Assembly (NCBI GenBank): GCA_035700805.1
Contig: DASSOG010000056.1
Location: 1-64,000, forward strand
Reading direction: 5' to 3'
DNA length: 64,000 nucleotides
Source of the DNA: JAGWRI01 sp035700805
GTDB lineage: Bacteria > Gemmatimonadota > Gemmatimonadetes > Gemmatimonadales > Gemmatimonadaceae
Shown: piece after piece, positions 25,939-36,771 of the stretch
Numbering within the stretch: the stretch's first letter is position 1
Layout: each line of letters begins with the position of its first letter
Made by a program: the position numbers and the translations under genes
The notes under the pieces: model-generated
The model's input: the letters and a program-made list of their open reading frames with translations, nothing else
Databases searched by the model: none
What the model was told of the DNA's origin: nothing

Positions 25939-26274
25939 TCAGGCCAGCGCCAGCGTCGTCTCGCCGCTGATCCATTCCAGGTACTTCGGCAACCCGGCGG
26001 ACACGGGCAGGGCCAGCAGTTCCGGAACCTTGTATGGATGCAGTTCCTCGAACGCGGCCTGGAGCGTCTCGAGTCGCGCCGACCGGGTCTTCAGGATCAC
26101 CACGACCTCCTTTTCGTCGGCAATCCTGCCCTGCCAGCGGTAGAGCGACCGGGCGCCGGGGACCATGGTGCCGCAGGCTATGAGGCGCCGTTCGAGCAGT
26201 GCCCGGACCAGTCGGACCCCCTCCTCGTCGGAGGCGACCGTGGTCAGGACAACGATGGCATCGGTGTGGGGCAT
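25939..26274 (-). CDS. cutA: CutA1-type divalent cation tolerance protein
   Basis: A small trimeric protein of 111 aa with the CutA pattern: VVLTTVASDEEG, LIACGTMVPGARSLYRWQG, VVVILKTRSARL and the HPYKVPELLALPV segment, the most conserved part of the family. Its cellular role is unsettled; copper tolerance was the original proposal. It is divergent from uvrA across an 86-nt gap and lies 70 nt upstream of the transglutaminase-like gene on the same strand. Confidence 0.93.
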   Translation of the reverse strand: MPHTDAIVVLTTVASDEEGVRLVRALLERRLIACGTMVPGARSLYRWQGRIADEKEVVVILKTRSARLETLQAAFEELHPYKVPELLALPVSAGLPKYLEWISGETTLALA

Positions 26275-26360
26275 GGCGGGCAGGGGTGGAGTCTCCCAAA
26301 CATAACGTCCGACCCCCCCGGCTTGTCTCCCCCCCAGTCATCGGCCAGCTTTCGCAGGCT

Positions 26361-29207
<2,847 letters not shown>

Positions 29208-29386
29208 GCCAGCCGATGGCCCGGGGCCGGCGCCCCGTGGACGCGGTGCCCTTCATATGGTAGGGGCGGGGGCGATGGCCTCCGTTGCCCACTCCTCTTT
29301 CGGGCGGTAGCTTCCCGCGGGAAGCGTGAAACGCCGGGGCCCACGGGCCGTACGGGGTCTTCAATCGCCACGCCGGGATATCACCC

Positions 29387-29791
29387 ATGGTCAGCAAGGA
29401 ACAACTCGAAGGCTTTCTGGATCGCCTGAGCGCCGACGGAGCCTCGTACACCGAGGTTGAGCCGGGCCTCTGGGTCGTGAAGCCGGGGGGCGCGCAGGAT
29501 TTTGACGTGGTGGTGCACTTCTCGCCGCCGGTCGTGCTGCTGCGTGTCAAGGTGATGGTGCTGCCCACCGCGAACGCCAAGCTGGCCACGCTCAGCCGGC
29601 GGCTGCTGGAGCTCAACGCCAGCGACCTGATGCACGGGTCCTACGGCATCCAGGGAGACTCCGTGGTGCTCACCGAGGCGCTGGAGCTGGAGCACCTGGA
29701 CTACGAGGAATTCCTGGCAAGTTATGAGAGCATGACCCTGGCACTGGCATCGCACATGCGCGAGCTGGGCTCGTTCCGCGAGGCACACTGA
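29387..29791 (+). CDS. YbjN-like (CesT-fold) protein
   Basis: A 134-aa cytoplasmic protein with the pattern of YbjN/type III chaperone-like proteins: an N-terminal helix (KEQLEGFLDRLSADG), a strand pair (YTEVEPGLWVVKPG), VVVHFSPPVVLLRVKVMVLP, then LSRRLLELNASDLMHGSYGIQGD and a C-terminal helix. Members bind other proteins or modulate stress responses, but the role here is unknown. It lies 3 nt before pspA and is probably co-transcribed with it. A 179-nt gap separates it from uvrA. Confidence 0.75.
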   Translation: MVSKEQLEGFLDRLSADGASYTEVEPGLWVVKPGGAQDFDVVVHFSPPVVLLRVKVMVLPTANAKLATLSRRLLELNASDLMHGSYGIQGDSVVLTEALELEHLDYEEFLASYESMTLALASHMRELGSFREAH

Positions 29792-29794
29792 CCC

Positions 29795-30583
29795 ATGGGG
29801 ATCTTCGACCGTCTGTCGCAGCTGCTGCGATCCAATATCAATGATCTCATCTCCCGGGCGGAAGACCCGGAGAAGATGCTCACCCAGATCCTGGGCGACA
29901 TGCGCTCGCAACTGGCCAAGGCCAAGCAGCAGGTGGCCAGCGCCATTGCCGACGAGAAGCGCCTGCGCGACCAGGCGGACACCGAGTACAAGCAGGCCCA
30001 GGACTGGGAGCGCCGGGCCGTGCTCGCCGTGCAGGAGAACCGGGACGACCTGGCCAAGCAGGCGCTGGTGCGGCAGGCCGAGCACACCAACAACGCGCAG
30101 CAACTGGAGCAGACCTGGGATGCGCACCGGCTGGAGACGGAAAAGCTCAAGAACTCCCTGCGCGACCTGAACGACAAGATCGAGGAAGCCAAGCGCAAGA
30201 AGAACCTGCTGGTGGCGCGTCAGCGCCGCGCGCAGGCGCAGAAGCGCATTTCCGAAACCATGTCGTCGCTCTCTGAGAAGTCGGCGTTCGAGGCGTTCAA
30301 CCGCATGGAAGAGCGCATCGAGACCAGTGAACGCCAGCTCAAGGCGTCCACCGAGATCGACGAGGAACTCTCAGGCGACACCCTGCAGCGCCAGTTCAAG
30401 CAGCTCGAGCGCGGCAGCGCCGGCGCCTCCGTGGATCAGCAACTCCTGGCCCTCAAGGAGAAGATGGGCATGCTGCCCGCCGGATCGTCCAAGGCCGCCA
30501 GGCAGCTCAACGCCGGCCACGACGAGCAGACGGTGCAGGCGGAAATCGAGGACGACACCACCGAAGAGAAGAAATCGACTTGA
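29795..30583 (+). CDS. pspA: PspA/IM30 family membrane-stress protein
   Basis: This 262-aa protein is almost wholly helical. Its start, MGIFDRLSQLLRSNINDLISRAEDPEKML, contains the amphipathic membrane-binding helix and the conserved DPEKML region, and it continues with long coiled coils up to about residue 180. It then carries a variable acidic C-terminus. PspA proteins are ESCRT-III-like and protect damaged inner membranes. Here it lies between a YbjN-like gene and a PerM-family transporter gene, whose TTG start overlaps its stop. No pspF or pspBC is present. Confidence 0.92.
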   Translation: MGIFDRLSQLLRSNINDLISRAEDPEKMLTQILGDMRSQLAKAKQQVASAIADEKRLRDQADTEYKQAQDWERRAVLAVQENRDDLAKQALVRQAEHTNNAQQLEQTWDAHRLETEKLKNSLRDLNDKIEEAKRKKNLLVARQRRAQAQKRISETMSSLSEKSAFEAFNRMEERIETSERQLKASTEIDEELSGDTLQRQFKQLERGSAGASVDQQLLALKEKMGMLPAGSSKAARQLNAGHDEQTVQAEIEDDTTEEKKST

Positions 30584-31713
30584 GCGACGAAGCACGGCGC
30601 TTCAGGATCGCGCCGGTTCTCACGGCGACAGTCCTGGTCGTCCTCCTGCTCTGGCTCGTCGGCTCCGTTGCCGGCGTGCTGATGCTGCTGTTCCTGGGCA
30701 TCCTCATCGCGGTGTACCTCGATGCGCTGGCCTCGGCGCTCCGCCGCCGCCTCCACGTGCCCGGGCGGCTGGGCTTTCCCGCCGCGCTCGTTGCCACGCT
30801 GGGTGCCGTCGCCCTGCTGTTCGCGATCCTCGTGCCCCCCGTGGTCACGCAGACGCGCGAACTGCTCAAGCTGCTCCCGGGGTACCTGGGCGCCTGGCAG
30901 GCGGCCTTTGAGGCGTTCATTGCCCGCGTGCCGGGCCTGACGGATGTCATTTCCCCGGGGCAGCACAGCCTCGTCCTGGCCATCTACGACCAGCTCGCGA
31001 GCACCGTGCAGAATGTCGTGCCCAAGCTGTTTGCCGGCGTCCATGCGCTCATCTACATCTTCTCGGTGGCGGTCATGGCCATCTACCTGGCCATCCAGCC
31101 TGCCACGTACACCGACATTGTCGAGTCGCTGTTTCCCCCGGCACGCCGTCCGTTTGTGCGCCACCTGCTGGGCGAGCTGGGCGGTACGCTGCGTGCGTAC
31201 ATCGTGGCCCAGCTCCTCACCATGTCCGTCCTGGGCGTCCTGACCGCGATCGGGCTCTACATCCTGGGGGTCCCCTACGCGCTCACGTTTGGCGTGTTCA
31301 CCGGGCTCGCCGCCATCGTGCCGTTCTTCGGGACGCTGGTGTCCACCACGCTCCCGGCGCTCTTTGTCCTGAATGGCCCGAGCGGGGGCACCCGGGCGCT
31401 GCTGGTGCTCGGGCTGGGCGTGGTCATCCACCTGATCGAGGGCAACCTGGTGGCGCCGCTGCTCATGTCGGAACGGGTGAACCTGCCGCCGGTGCTGAGC
31501 ATCCTGGGCGTGCTGATCATGGGCGAACTGCTCGGCCCGCTCGGCTTGCTCATCGCCGTGCCGACGCTGGCCATCGTCATGGTGCTGGTGCGGCGCATAC
31601 TGATCCATGGCATCTACGAGGGCGGCATCAGCGTGACGCCCACGCTCCACACGGTGACCAGCGCCGCGACCGAAACCGACACCGACACCGACACCGCGCC
31701 GCCGCCCGGCTGA
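30580..31713 (+). CDS. AI-2E/PerM family transporter
   Basis: This 377-aa membrane protein shows the family pattern: N-terminal helices (VLMLLFLGILIAVYLDALAS), a central extracytoplasmic helical region, then conserved YIVAQLLTMSVLGVLTAIGLYILGVPYAL and FTGLAAIVPFFGTL, and a C-terminal VNLPPVLSILGVLIMGELLG. Some members export autoinducer-2 or are Na+/H+ antiporters; the substrate here is unknown. It starts with TTG overlapping the pspA stop (TTGA), so it is translationally coupled to the membrane-stress gene. Confidence 0.88.
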   Translation: MSDEARRFRIAPVLTATVLVVLLLWLVGSVAGVLMLLFLGILIAVYLDALASALRRRLHVPGRLGFPAALVATLGAVALLFAILVPPVVTQTRELLKLLPGYLGAWQAAFEAFIARVPGLTDVISPGQHSLVLAIYDQLASTVQNVVPKLFAGVHALIYIFSVAVMAIYLAIQPATYTDIVESLFPPARRPFVRHLLGELGGTLRAYIVAQLLTMSVLGVLTAIGLYILGVPYALTFGVFTGLAAIVPFFGTLVSTTLPALFVLNGPSGGTRALLVLGLGVVIHLIEGNLVAPLLMSERVNLPPVLSILGVLIMGELLGPLGLLIAVPTLAIVMVLVRRILIHGIYEGGISVTPTLHTVTSAATETDTDTDTAPPPG

Positions 31714-31745
31714 CGTCGGCGGCTGACGCCCACCCGTTCCTTCCC

Positions 31746-32795
31746 ATGCCCGACGCACCCAAGTTCCTGGTCTTGGCCCAGGGGTCCTTCGACCCCGTGC
31801 GGTCCAAGACGGCCAATGCCTGCATTCGCTACACCCCGGAGCGCGTGGCCGCGGTGCTCGACTCCACGCAGCGCGGCAAGACCGCGCAGCAGGTGCTGGG
31901 CTTTGGCGGCGGTATACCAGTAGTTGGATCAGTGGATGAGGGCCTGGCGCACCGGCCCACCGCGCTCCTCATCGGCATCGCGCCGCAGGGCGGACAACTG
32001 CCGGAGGAGTGGCGCGGCATCATCGGCCGGGTGCTCGACGACGGGATGGATGTCTGGAGTGGCTTGCACGTCCTGCTGGGCGACGACGCCGAGTTCGCGG
32101 CGCGGGCGGCGCGTACCGGCGCCACCATCCACGACCTCCGGCGGCCCCCCGCCCGCCTGGATGTCGCGCGCGGACGCGTGCGCGACGTGGCCGCCACCGT
32201 GGTGCTCACCGTGGGAACGGACTGCAACATCGGCAAGATGACCGCGGCGCTGCAGTTGCTGCACGGCCTGCGCGCCCGGGGGCACCGCGTGGCCTTTGCC
32301 GGCACGGGCCAGACGGGCATCCTGGTGGACGGCAAGGGCATCGCGGTGGACGCCGTGATCGCGGACTTCATTGCCGGCGCCGCGGAGCGCCTGGTGCTGG
32401 AGGCCGCGCCGGACGCCGACATCGTCCTGGTGGAAGGGCAGGGGTCCATTATCCACCCCAGCTATTCCGGCGTCACGTACGGGCTGCTGCACGGCTCCCT
32501 GCCGCACGCGCAGGTGATGTGTACGCAGCCCTCGCGCACGGCCATCCGGCATAATGAGTGGATGCCTATACCGCCCCTGGGGGAGTTCATCGCGCTGCAC
32601 GAGCGCGTGGCCCTGCGGCCCGCGCCCGTGATTGGCGTGGCGTTGAATACGTCCGACCTGGCGGACGCGGAGGCCGCGGCCGCCGTGCAGCGCACCGCGC
32701 GCGAAGTGGCGCTGCCCGCCACCGACCCCGTGCGATTCGACCCGACGCCGCTGGTGGACGCCATCAGCGAATTTCACCGGGCCCGCGTGGGCTGA
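31746..32795 (+). CDS. DUF1611 protein, DgcN-like
   Basis: A 349-aa protein of the DUF1611 family, with an N-terminal Rossmann-like domain (RYTPERVAAVLDSTQRGKTA) and a C-terminal P-loop domain (VLTVGTDCNIGKMTAALQL, GTGQTGILVDGKGIAVDAV, VLVEGQGSIIHPSYSG). The family includes DgcN, a D-glutamate N-acetyltransferase in marine bacteria, which normally works with an adjacent DgcA enzyme. No dgcA is adjacent here, so the exact reaction is open. A hairpin overlaps its stop codon, making it a likely transcription end. Confidence 0.85.
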   Translation: MPDAPKFLVLAQGSFDPVRSKTANACIRYTPERVAAVLDSTQRGKTAQQVLGFGGGIPVVGSVDEGLAHRPTALLIGIAPQGGQLPEEWRGIIGRVLDDGMDVWSGLHVLLGDDAEFAARAARTGATIHDLRRPPARLDVARGRVRDVAATVVLTVGTDCNIGKMTAALQLLHGLRARGHRVAFAGTGQTGILVDGKGIAVDAVIADFIAGAAERLVLEAAPDADIVLVEGQGSIIHPSYSGVTYGLLHGSLPHAQVMCTQPSRTAIRHNEWMPIPPLGEFIALHERVALRPAPVIGVALNTSDLADAEAAAAVQRTAREVALPATDPVRFDPTPLVDAISEFHRARVG

Positions 32796-32807
32796 CCCGC
32801 GGGCCCG
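32778..32807 (+). terminator. Hairpin terminator overlapping the DUF1611 stop
   Basis: A 10-bp perfect inverted repeat (CGGGCCCGCG and its complement) with a ten-base loop that includes the stop codon, followed by TTT. Probable transcription end of the group upstream. Confidence 0.6.
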
Positions 32808-32896
32808 TTTGGTGGGCCGTGCGATGTTCAGGTGGGGACTCGGCGGCCGCTCCGCGGCATCGTGGGCGCGTCCCCCAACCCGGAGCCCGTACCCCC

Positions 32897-33595
32897 ATGC
32901 TGTTCTCCGCGCGCCGCCTTGCCAAGCACTATGCCGCCGGCGCGCCCGGCTGCTCCGCCGTCGTGCGCGTACTCGACGGCGTGGACCTCGAGCTCGCCGC
33001 AGGGCACGTGGTGGGCGTCCAGGGCGATCGCGGCAGCGGCAAGACCACGCTCCTGCGCTGCGTAGCCGGTCTCGCGCGCCCCGACGCCGGCGTGCTGCGC
33101 TGGGCCCCGGGGGCCGCGAGCCCCGTGATCACGGCGCTGGCCCCGGCGGCCCATCCCTTTGAGACCGTCGGTGACGTCGTGGAACGCACCAGCGCGCGCG
33201 ACGCCGTCTCGCCGGAGCGCCTGCACGAAGCGCTCGCGCTGCTGGAACTCGACTCGCTGGCGGGCCGGACGCTGGCCGTGCTCACCACCGATGAACGCGC
33301 CCGCCTGGCGCTCGCCATCACCCTCGGAATCCCGCACCCGCTGCTGCTCCTGGACGGCACCGTGGACGCGCTCGCGGCCGCGTCGCGCCCCATCGTCCGG
33401 GCCCTGCTCCGGGCGCACGCCGCCGATGGCGGCGCCGTCCTGATGGCGGGCCGCGACCGCGTGGCCGTGGCGGCGCTCTCGGCGGAATGTCGCCACCTGA
33501 CGGAGGGACGCCTGGGTCCGCTGGCGCGTCCGGAGCGGCGCGTCGCGGCGGCGCGCGTGGCGGAAGCGCCAACAGCGCCCGCAGTTGTCCGTTGA
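32897..33595 (+). CDS. Degenerate ABC-type ATPase, orphan
   Basis: This 232-aa protein has an ABC ATPase fold but lacks several catalytic features. Walker A is intact (GDRGSGKTT, 43-51). The LSGGQ signature is replaced by LTTDERARLALA (129-140). Walker B reads LLLLDG, so the catalytic Glu after Asp153 is Gly154. The H-loop His is missing (VLMAGRD at 181-187). It can probably bind ATP but hydrolyse it poorly. No permease is adjacent; cysS follows 32 nt later. A regulatory or structural role seems more likely than transport. Confidence 0.75.
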   Translation: MLFSARRLAKHYAAGAPGCSAVVRVLDGVDLELAAGHVVGVQGDRGSGKTTLLRCVAGLARPDAGVLRWAPGAASPVITALAPAAHPFETVGDVVERTSARDAVSPERLHEALALLELDSLAGRTLAVLTTDERARLALAITLGIPHPLLLLDGTVDALAAASRPIVRALLRAHAADGGAVLMAGRDRVAVAALSAECRHLTEGRLGPLARPERRVAAARVAEAPTAPAVVR

Positions 33596-33627
33596 CCGTC
33601 GCGGCGGGCGGCATCTAGCTTCCGGCC

Positions 33628-35076
33628 ATGCCGCCCGCGCCGGAATTCCGCCTTTACAACTCGCTCACCCGCAAGGTGGAGCCGTTCGCGCCCGCCGATG
33701 GCCAGACCGTGCGGTTCTACAGTTGCGGGCCTACGGTGTACAACCCCGCGCACCTGGGCAACTTCCGCACCTTCCTGTTCAACGACCTGCTGCGGCGCGT
33801 GCTGCGCCTGCGCGGGTGGAACGTGCGGCAGGTCATGAACCTCACGGATGTGGACGACAAGATCATCCGGCGGGCGGGGGAACAGGGACGGCAGATCGGC
33901 GAGATCACGATCCCCGTGACCGAGACCTTCCTGGCGGACCGCGACTTCCTGCGCATCCAGCCGGCGGAGGAATACCCGCGGGCCACCGATTACATCCCCC
34001 AGATGATCGCCCTGGTGCAGCGCCTGATGGATGCCGGCGTCGCGTACCAGGCGGACGACGGGTCGGTGTACTTTGCCATCGCGCGCTTTCCCGGGTACGG
34101 CCGGCTGTCGCGCCTGGACTTGCGCGACGTGCAGGCCGGCGCGCGCGTGGCGCAGGACGACTACGCCAAGGAAAACGCGCAGGACTTCGCCCTGTGGAAG
34201 GCCGCCAAGCCCGAGGATGAAGCCGTGGGGGCGGCGTGGGATTCCCCGTGGGGACGCGGGCGTCCCGGCTGGCACCTGGAGTGTTCCGCCATGGCCATGG
34301 ACCTGCTGGGGGAGACCCTCGACATCCACACCGGCGGCATCGACCTCGCGTTTCCGCACCACGAGGACGAGATCGCGCAGTCCGAGGCGGCCACCGGCAA
34401 GCCGTTCGCGCGTTTCTGGTGCCACGGCGCCTTCCTGCTCACCGACGGCACCAAGATGGCCAAGCGGGTGGGGAACGTGAGCACCGTGCGTGAGCTGCGC
34501 GAAGCCCGGGTGTCGCCGGCAGCGGTGCGGCACTTCTTCTTCACCGCCCACTATCGCAAGGAACTCAACCTCTCGGATGAGGCGCTGGAGGCGAGCGGCG
34601 AGGCGGTGCGGCGGGTGGGGGACTTTGCGGAGCGTCTGGCCGGCGCCACCTCGGGCACGGCGGCACTGGGGGTGGCCGCCGAGGCGGCCGTGGCGACCTT
34701 CGAGGAGGCACTGTTTGACGACCTGAACGCGCCGCGTGCCGTGGCCGCGCTCTTCACCTTCATCCATGCGGCCAACGCGGAGCTGGACCGGGCGCGGGGG
34801 GCGGGGGCTGGGGGCGGAGGGGAGGCTGGCCTGGTGGCGCTGGCGCAGGCGCGGGCGGCCTTTGAGCGGATGAACGCCGTGCTGGACCTGATTCCCGACC
34901 GGACCGTGGAGGATGCGGGGCTGGCGGCCTGGGTAGAGGAGCGGCTGGAGGCTCGGCGGGGGGCCCGGGGGCGGCGGGATTTTGCGGAAGCGGACCGGAT
35001 CCGGTCGGAACTGGAGGCGCGCGGGGTGGCCATTGAGGATACGGCGCAGGGTACCAAGTGGAAGGTGGTGGGCTGA
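33628..35076 (+). CDS. cysS: Cysteinyl-tRNA synthetase
   Basis: Class I aminoacyl-tRNA synthetase charging tRNA-Cys, 482 aa. The zinc/substrate region is FYSCGPTVYN, the HIGH-type motif is HLGN (NPAHLGNFRTF), followed by NLTDVDDKIIRRA, WHLECSAMAMDLLGE, DIHTGGIDLAFPHHEDEIAQSE and the activation loop DGTKMAKRVGN. The usual KMSKS is KMAKR, so the last residue before the loop is Arg rather than Ser. The C-terminal anticodon-binding domain ends AQGTKWKVV as in the family. Confidence 0.97.
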   Translation: MPPAPEFRLYNSLTRKVEPFAPADGQTVRFYSCGPTVYNPAHLGNFRTFLFNDLLRRVLRLRGWNVRQVMNLTDVDDKIIRRAGEQGRQIGEITIPVTETFLADRDFLRIQPAEEYPRATDYIPQMIALVQRLMDAGVAYQADDGSVYFAIARFPGYGRLSRLDLRDVQAGARVAQDDYAKENAQDFALWKAAKPEDEAVGAAWDSPWGRGRPGWHLECSAMAMDLLGETLDIHTGGIDLAFPHHEDEIAQSEAATGKPFARFWCHGAFLLTDGTKMAKRVGNVSTVRELREARVSPAAVRHFFFTAHYRKELNLSDEALEASGEAVRRVGDFAERLAGATSGTAALGVAAEAAVATFEEALFDDLNAPRAVAALFTFIHAANAELDRARGAGAGGGGEAGLVALAQARAAFERMNAVLDLIPDRTVEDAGLAAWVEERLEARRGARGRRDFAEADRIRSELEARGVAIEDTAQGTKWKVVG

Positions 35077-35139
35077 GCCAATTCATTTGTTTGGCCGGCC
35101 GGGGGTGGGCGGCCGGCTAAGTCGGCGTACCAGCATCGC

Positions 35140-35168
35140 TTGACACTTGAAATACGTCTTGGTATCCT
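35140..35168 (+). promoter_or_regulatory. Consensus sigma-70-type promoter of the tRNA operon
   Basis: TTGACA (35140-35145) and TATCCT (35163-35168) are separated by exactly 17 nt, 28 nt before the first tRNA. It is the best-matching promoter I can see in the window and should give strong constitutive or growth-controlled expression of the four tRNAs and probably rpmG-secE-nusG. Confidence 0.88.
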
Positions 35169-35195
35169 ACGAGTCTCGCGCAAAACTGCCCGGTT

Positions 35196-35268
35196 GCTGA
35201 CGTAGCTCAATTGGCAGAGCACCTGATTTGTAATCAGGCGGTTGCGAGTTCGATTCTCGCCGTCAGCT
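35196..35268 (+). tRNA. tRNA-Thr (anticodon TGT)
   Basis: A 73-nt cloverleaf. The acceptor stem GCTGACG pairs with CGTCAGC, the D arm has GTAGCTCAATTGGCAGAGC, the anticodon stem CCTGA/TCAGG holds loop TTTGTAA with anticodon TGT at 35229-35231, and the T loop is GTTCGATTC. The CCA end is not encoded. It is first of four tRNAs in the order Thr-Tyr-Gly-Thr. Confidence 0.97.
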
Positions 35269-35325
35269 CTGGATCGAACTGGTCGCGCGAGGTCTGGCGC
35301 GCAGGCTGGGGTGGGCGCGTGCGTC

Positions 35326-35408
35326 GGTGGGGTACCCAAGCGGCCAACGGGAGCAGACTGTAAATCTGCCGGCTCATGCCTTCGAAGGTTCGAATCCTTC
35401 CCCCACCA
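35326..35408 (+). tRNA. tRNA-Tyr (anticodon GTA)
   Basis: A class II tRNA of 83 nt with an extended variable arm. The acceptor GGTGGGG pairs with CCCCACC, the anticodon stem GCAGA/TCTGC carries loop CTGTAAA with anticodon GTA at 35360-35362, and the T loop is GTTCGAATC. CCA is not encoded. Confidence 0.97.
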
Positions 35409-35454
35409 TAAGGTGTGAGAGCGGCGCGTAGGGAGCAGGCAGGAGGGGGAGAAC

Positions 35455-35527
35455 GCGGGAGTAGCTCAGCTGGTAGAGCGCAAGCCTTCCAAGCTTGATG
35501 TCGCGGGTTCGAGCCCCGTCTCCCGCT
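35455..35527 (+). tRNA. tRNA-Gly (anticodon TCC)
   Basis: The acceptor GCGGGAG pairs with CTCCCGC. The anticodon stem CAAGC/GCTTG holds loop CTTCCAA with anticodon TCC at 35488-35490, and the T loop is GTTCGAGCC. CCA is not encoded. Confidence 0.97.
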
Positions 35528-35554
35528 CTGGGGACTTCCGGCAGGACGTTGGTT

Positions 35555-35627
35555 GCTCGCGTAGCTCAGTTGGTAGAGCACACCCTTGGTAAGGGTGAGG
35601 TCATCGGTTCAATCCCGATCGCGAGCT
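35555..35627 (+). tRNA. tRNA-Thr (anticodon GGT)
   Basis: The acceptor GCTCGCG pairs with CGCGAGC. The anticodon stem CACCC/GGGTG holds loop TTGGTAA with anticodon GGT at 35588-35590, and the T loop is GTTCAATCC. With the TGT isoacceptor it brackets the Tyr and Gly tRNAs, as in the thrU-tyrU-glyT-thrT cluster of E. coli. Confidence 0.97.
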
Positions 35628-35691
35628 CTGGACGGCAGGTGAGTGGCTGGCAGCATCCGCGCGGTGTCGCGCGGTCAACACAGGGACGGCA

Positions 35692-35844
35692 ATGCCTCGG
35701 GAACGAATCATCCTCGCGTGCAGCGAGTGCAAGAACCGGAACTACTTCACCATGAAGAACCGCCGCCTCCATCCGGAGCGCGTGGAGTGGAAGAAGTACT
35801 GTCCGCGTTGCAACAAGCACCAGCTCCATAAGGAATCCAAGTAG
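35692..35844 (+). CDS. rpmG: 50S ribosomal protein L33
   Basis: A 50-aa protein, MPRERIILACSECKNRNY at the start, with two CxxC pairs (Cys10, Cys13, Cys37, Cys40), so it is the zinc-binding form of L33. The gene lies between the last tRNA and secE, its usual place in many phyla, and secE starts 2 nt after its stop. Confidence 0.97.
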   Translation: MPRERIILACSECKNRNYFTMKNRRLHPERVEWKKYCPRCNKHQLHKESK

Positions 35845-35846
35845 CC

Positions 35847-36089
35847 ATGGCGGACGTGACCCAGACGGGGGATGCGCCGAAGCTCGGGTTCATCCGCGGG
35901 AGCATCGCGTACTACCACTCGGTCGTGGCGGAGCTGCGCAAGGTGACCTGGCCGGACGTGCCGCAGGTGCGCTCGGCCACCATCGCGATCATCATCTTCG
36001 TGCTCATCATCGGGTTGATGATCTCGATCATGGATTTTGTCCTCAACGGAGTGCTGGTACGGTGGCTGCCGACGCTTTTCCAGGGATAG
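35847..36089 (+). CDS. secE: Preprotein translocase subunit SecE
   Basis: An 80-aa single-span SecE of the short type. The conserved cytosolic part VVAELRKVTWPDVPQVRSAT precedes one transmembrane helix at about residues 46-68. SecE clamps the SecY channel in the inner membrane. It is encoded between rpmG and nusG, the standard order. Confidence 0.96.
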   Translation: MADVTQTGDAPKLGFIRGSIAYYHSVVAELRKVTWPDVPQVRSATIAIIIFVLIIGLMISIMDFVLNGVLVRWLPTLFQG

Positions 36090-36094
36090 CGGCC

Positions 36095-36637
36095 ATGGAG
36101 CATCGCTGGTACGCCATCCAGACCACGTCGGGCCATGAGAACAAGGTCCGCACGCTGGTGCAGCGCAAGATCGAGGGCGATCCGCGCCCGGCCACCGAGC
36201 GTGCCATTCGCCAGGCGCTGGTGCCCACGCAGGACGTGGTGGAGATCAAGAACGGCAAGAAGGTGAACGTGGAGCGCAAGCTGTTCCCCGGCTACGTGCT
36301 GGTCGAGATGGACATGAACCAGGAGTCCCTGCATGTCATCAACTCGATCCAGGGCGTGATCAAGTTCGTGGGACAGGACCGGCTGCCGCAGCCGCTGCGT
36401 CCCGACGAAGTGAACCGCCTGCTTGGCATTGCCGAGGAGGTGGAAGAGACGGCGCCGGTGGAGGAGATCCCGTTCCTCGTGGGGCAGGCGGTGGCCATCA
36501 CCGAAGGCCCATTCACGGACTTTAATGGCACGGTGGAAGAAGTGATGCCGGACAAGGGCAAGGTGCGGGTGTCGGTGTCGCTGTTCGGGCGGCCGACGTC
36601 GGTGGAGCTGGATTACCTGCAGTTGAAGGCGTATTGA
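36095..36637 (+). CDS. nusG: Transcription termination/antitermination protein NusG
   Basis: A 180-aa protein with the NGN domain (HRWYAIQTTSGHENKVRT, RKLFPGYVLVEMDM, GVIKFVGQ) and the C-terminal KOW domain (GQAVAITEGPFTDFNGTVEEV). It binds RNA polymerase clamp and links it to Rho or the ribosome. I start at 36095 (MEHRWYAI); the frame is open upstream through the secE end but that part is not NusG-like. Confidence 0.97.
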   Translation: MEHRWYAIQTTSGHENKVRTLVQRKIEGDPRPATERAIRQALVPTQDVVEIKNGKKVNVERKLFPGYVLVEMDMNQESLHVINSIQGVIKFVGQDRLPQPLRPDEVNRLLGIAEEVEETAPVEEIPFLVGQAVAITEGPFTDFNGTVEEVMPDKGKVRVSVSLFGRPTSVELDYLQLKAY

Positions 36638-36641
36638 CGGG

Positions 36642-36656
36642 CGGCCCGCCGGGCCG
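36642..36656 (+). terminator. Short hairpin after nusG
   Basis: CGGCCC-GCC-GGGCCG followed by TTTC, five bases after the nusG stop. It may separate the tRNA-rpmG-secE-nusG transcript from the rplK group; without a long T run it is probably a partial terminator. Confidence 0.5.
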
Positions 36657-36771
36657 TTTCGCAGTGGGGCAGGAATCGTAACGGGCAGGTCGTCGGCCAC
36701 CACTCCGACGCGCGAAAACAACAGTGGGAGTTTGCCGCGAGCTGGATCGCGGTCAACGCACAAGGAGTGCT

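Noticed and set aside
26199..26360. A longer N-terminus for UvrA using the open frame upstream
   Set aside because: The added 54 residues are Arg/Pro-rich, lie over the divergent cutA gene and its promoter region, and are absent from normal UvrA.
32929..34767. A 612-codon minus-strand frame over the degenerate ATPase and cysS
   Set aside because: Both plus-strand genes are supported by family motifs; the antisense product has none.
35196..35627. tRNA genes as an integration site for a mobile element
   Set aside because: No integrase gene, no repeated tRNA 3' end and no foreign segment lies beside the four tRNAs.
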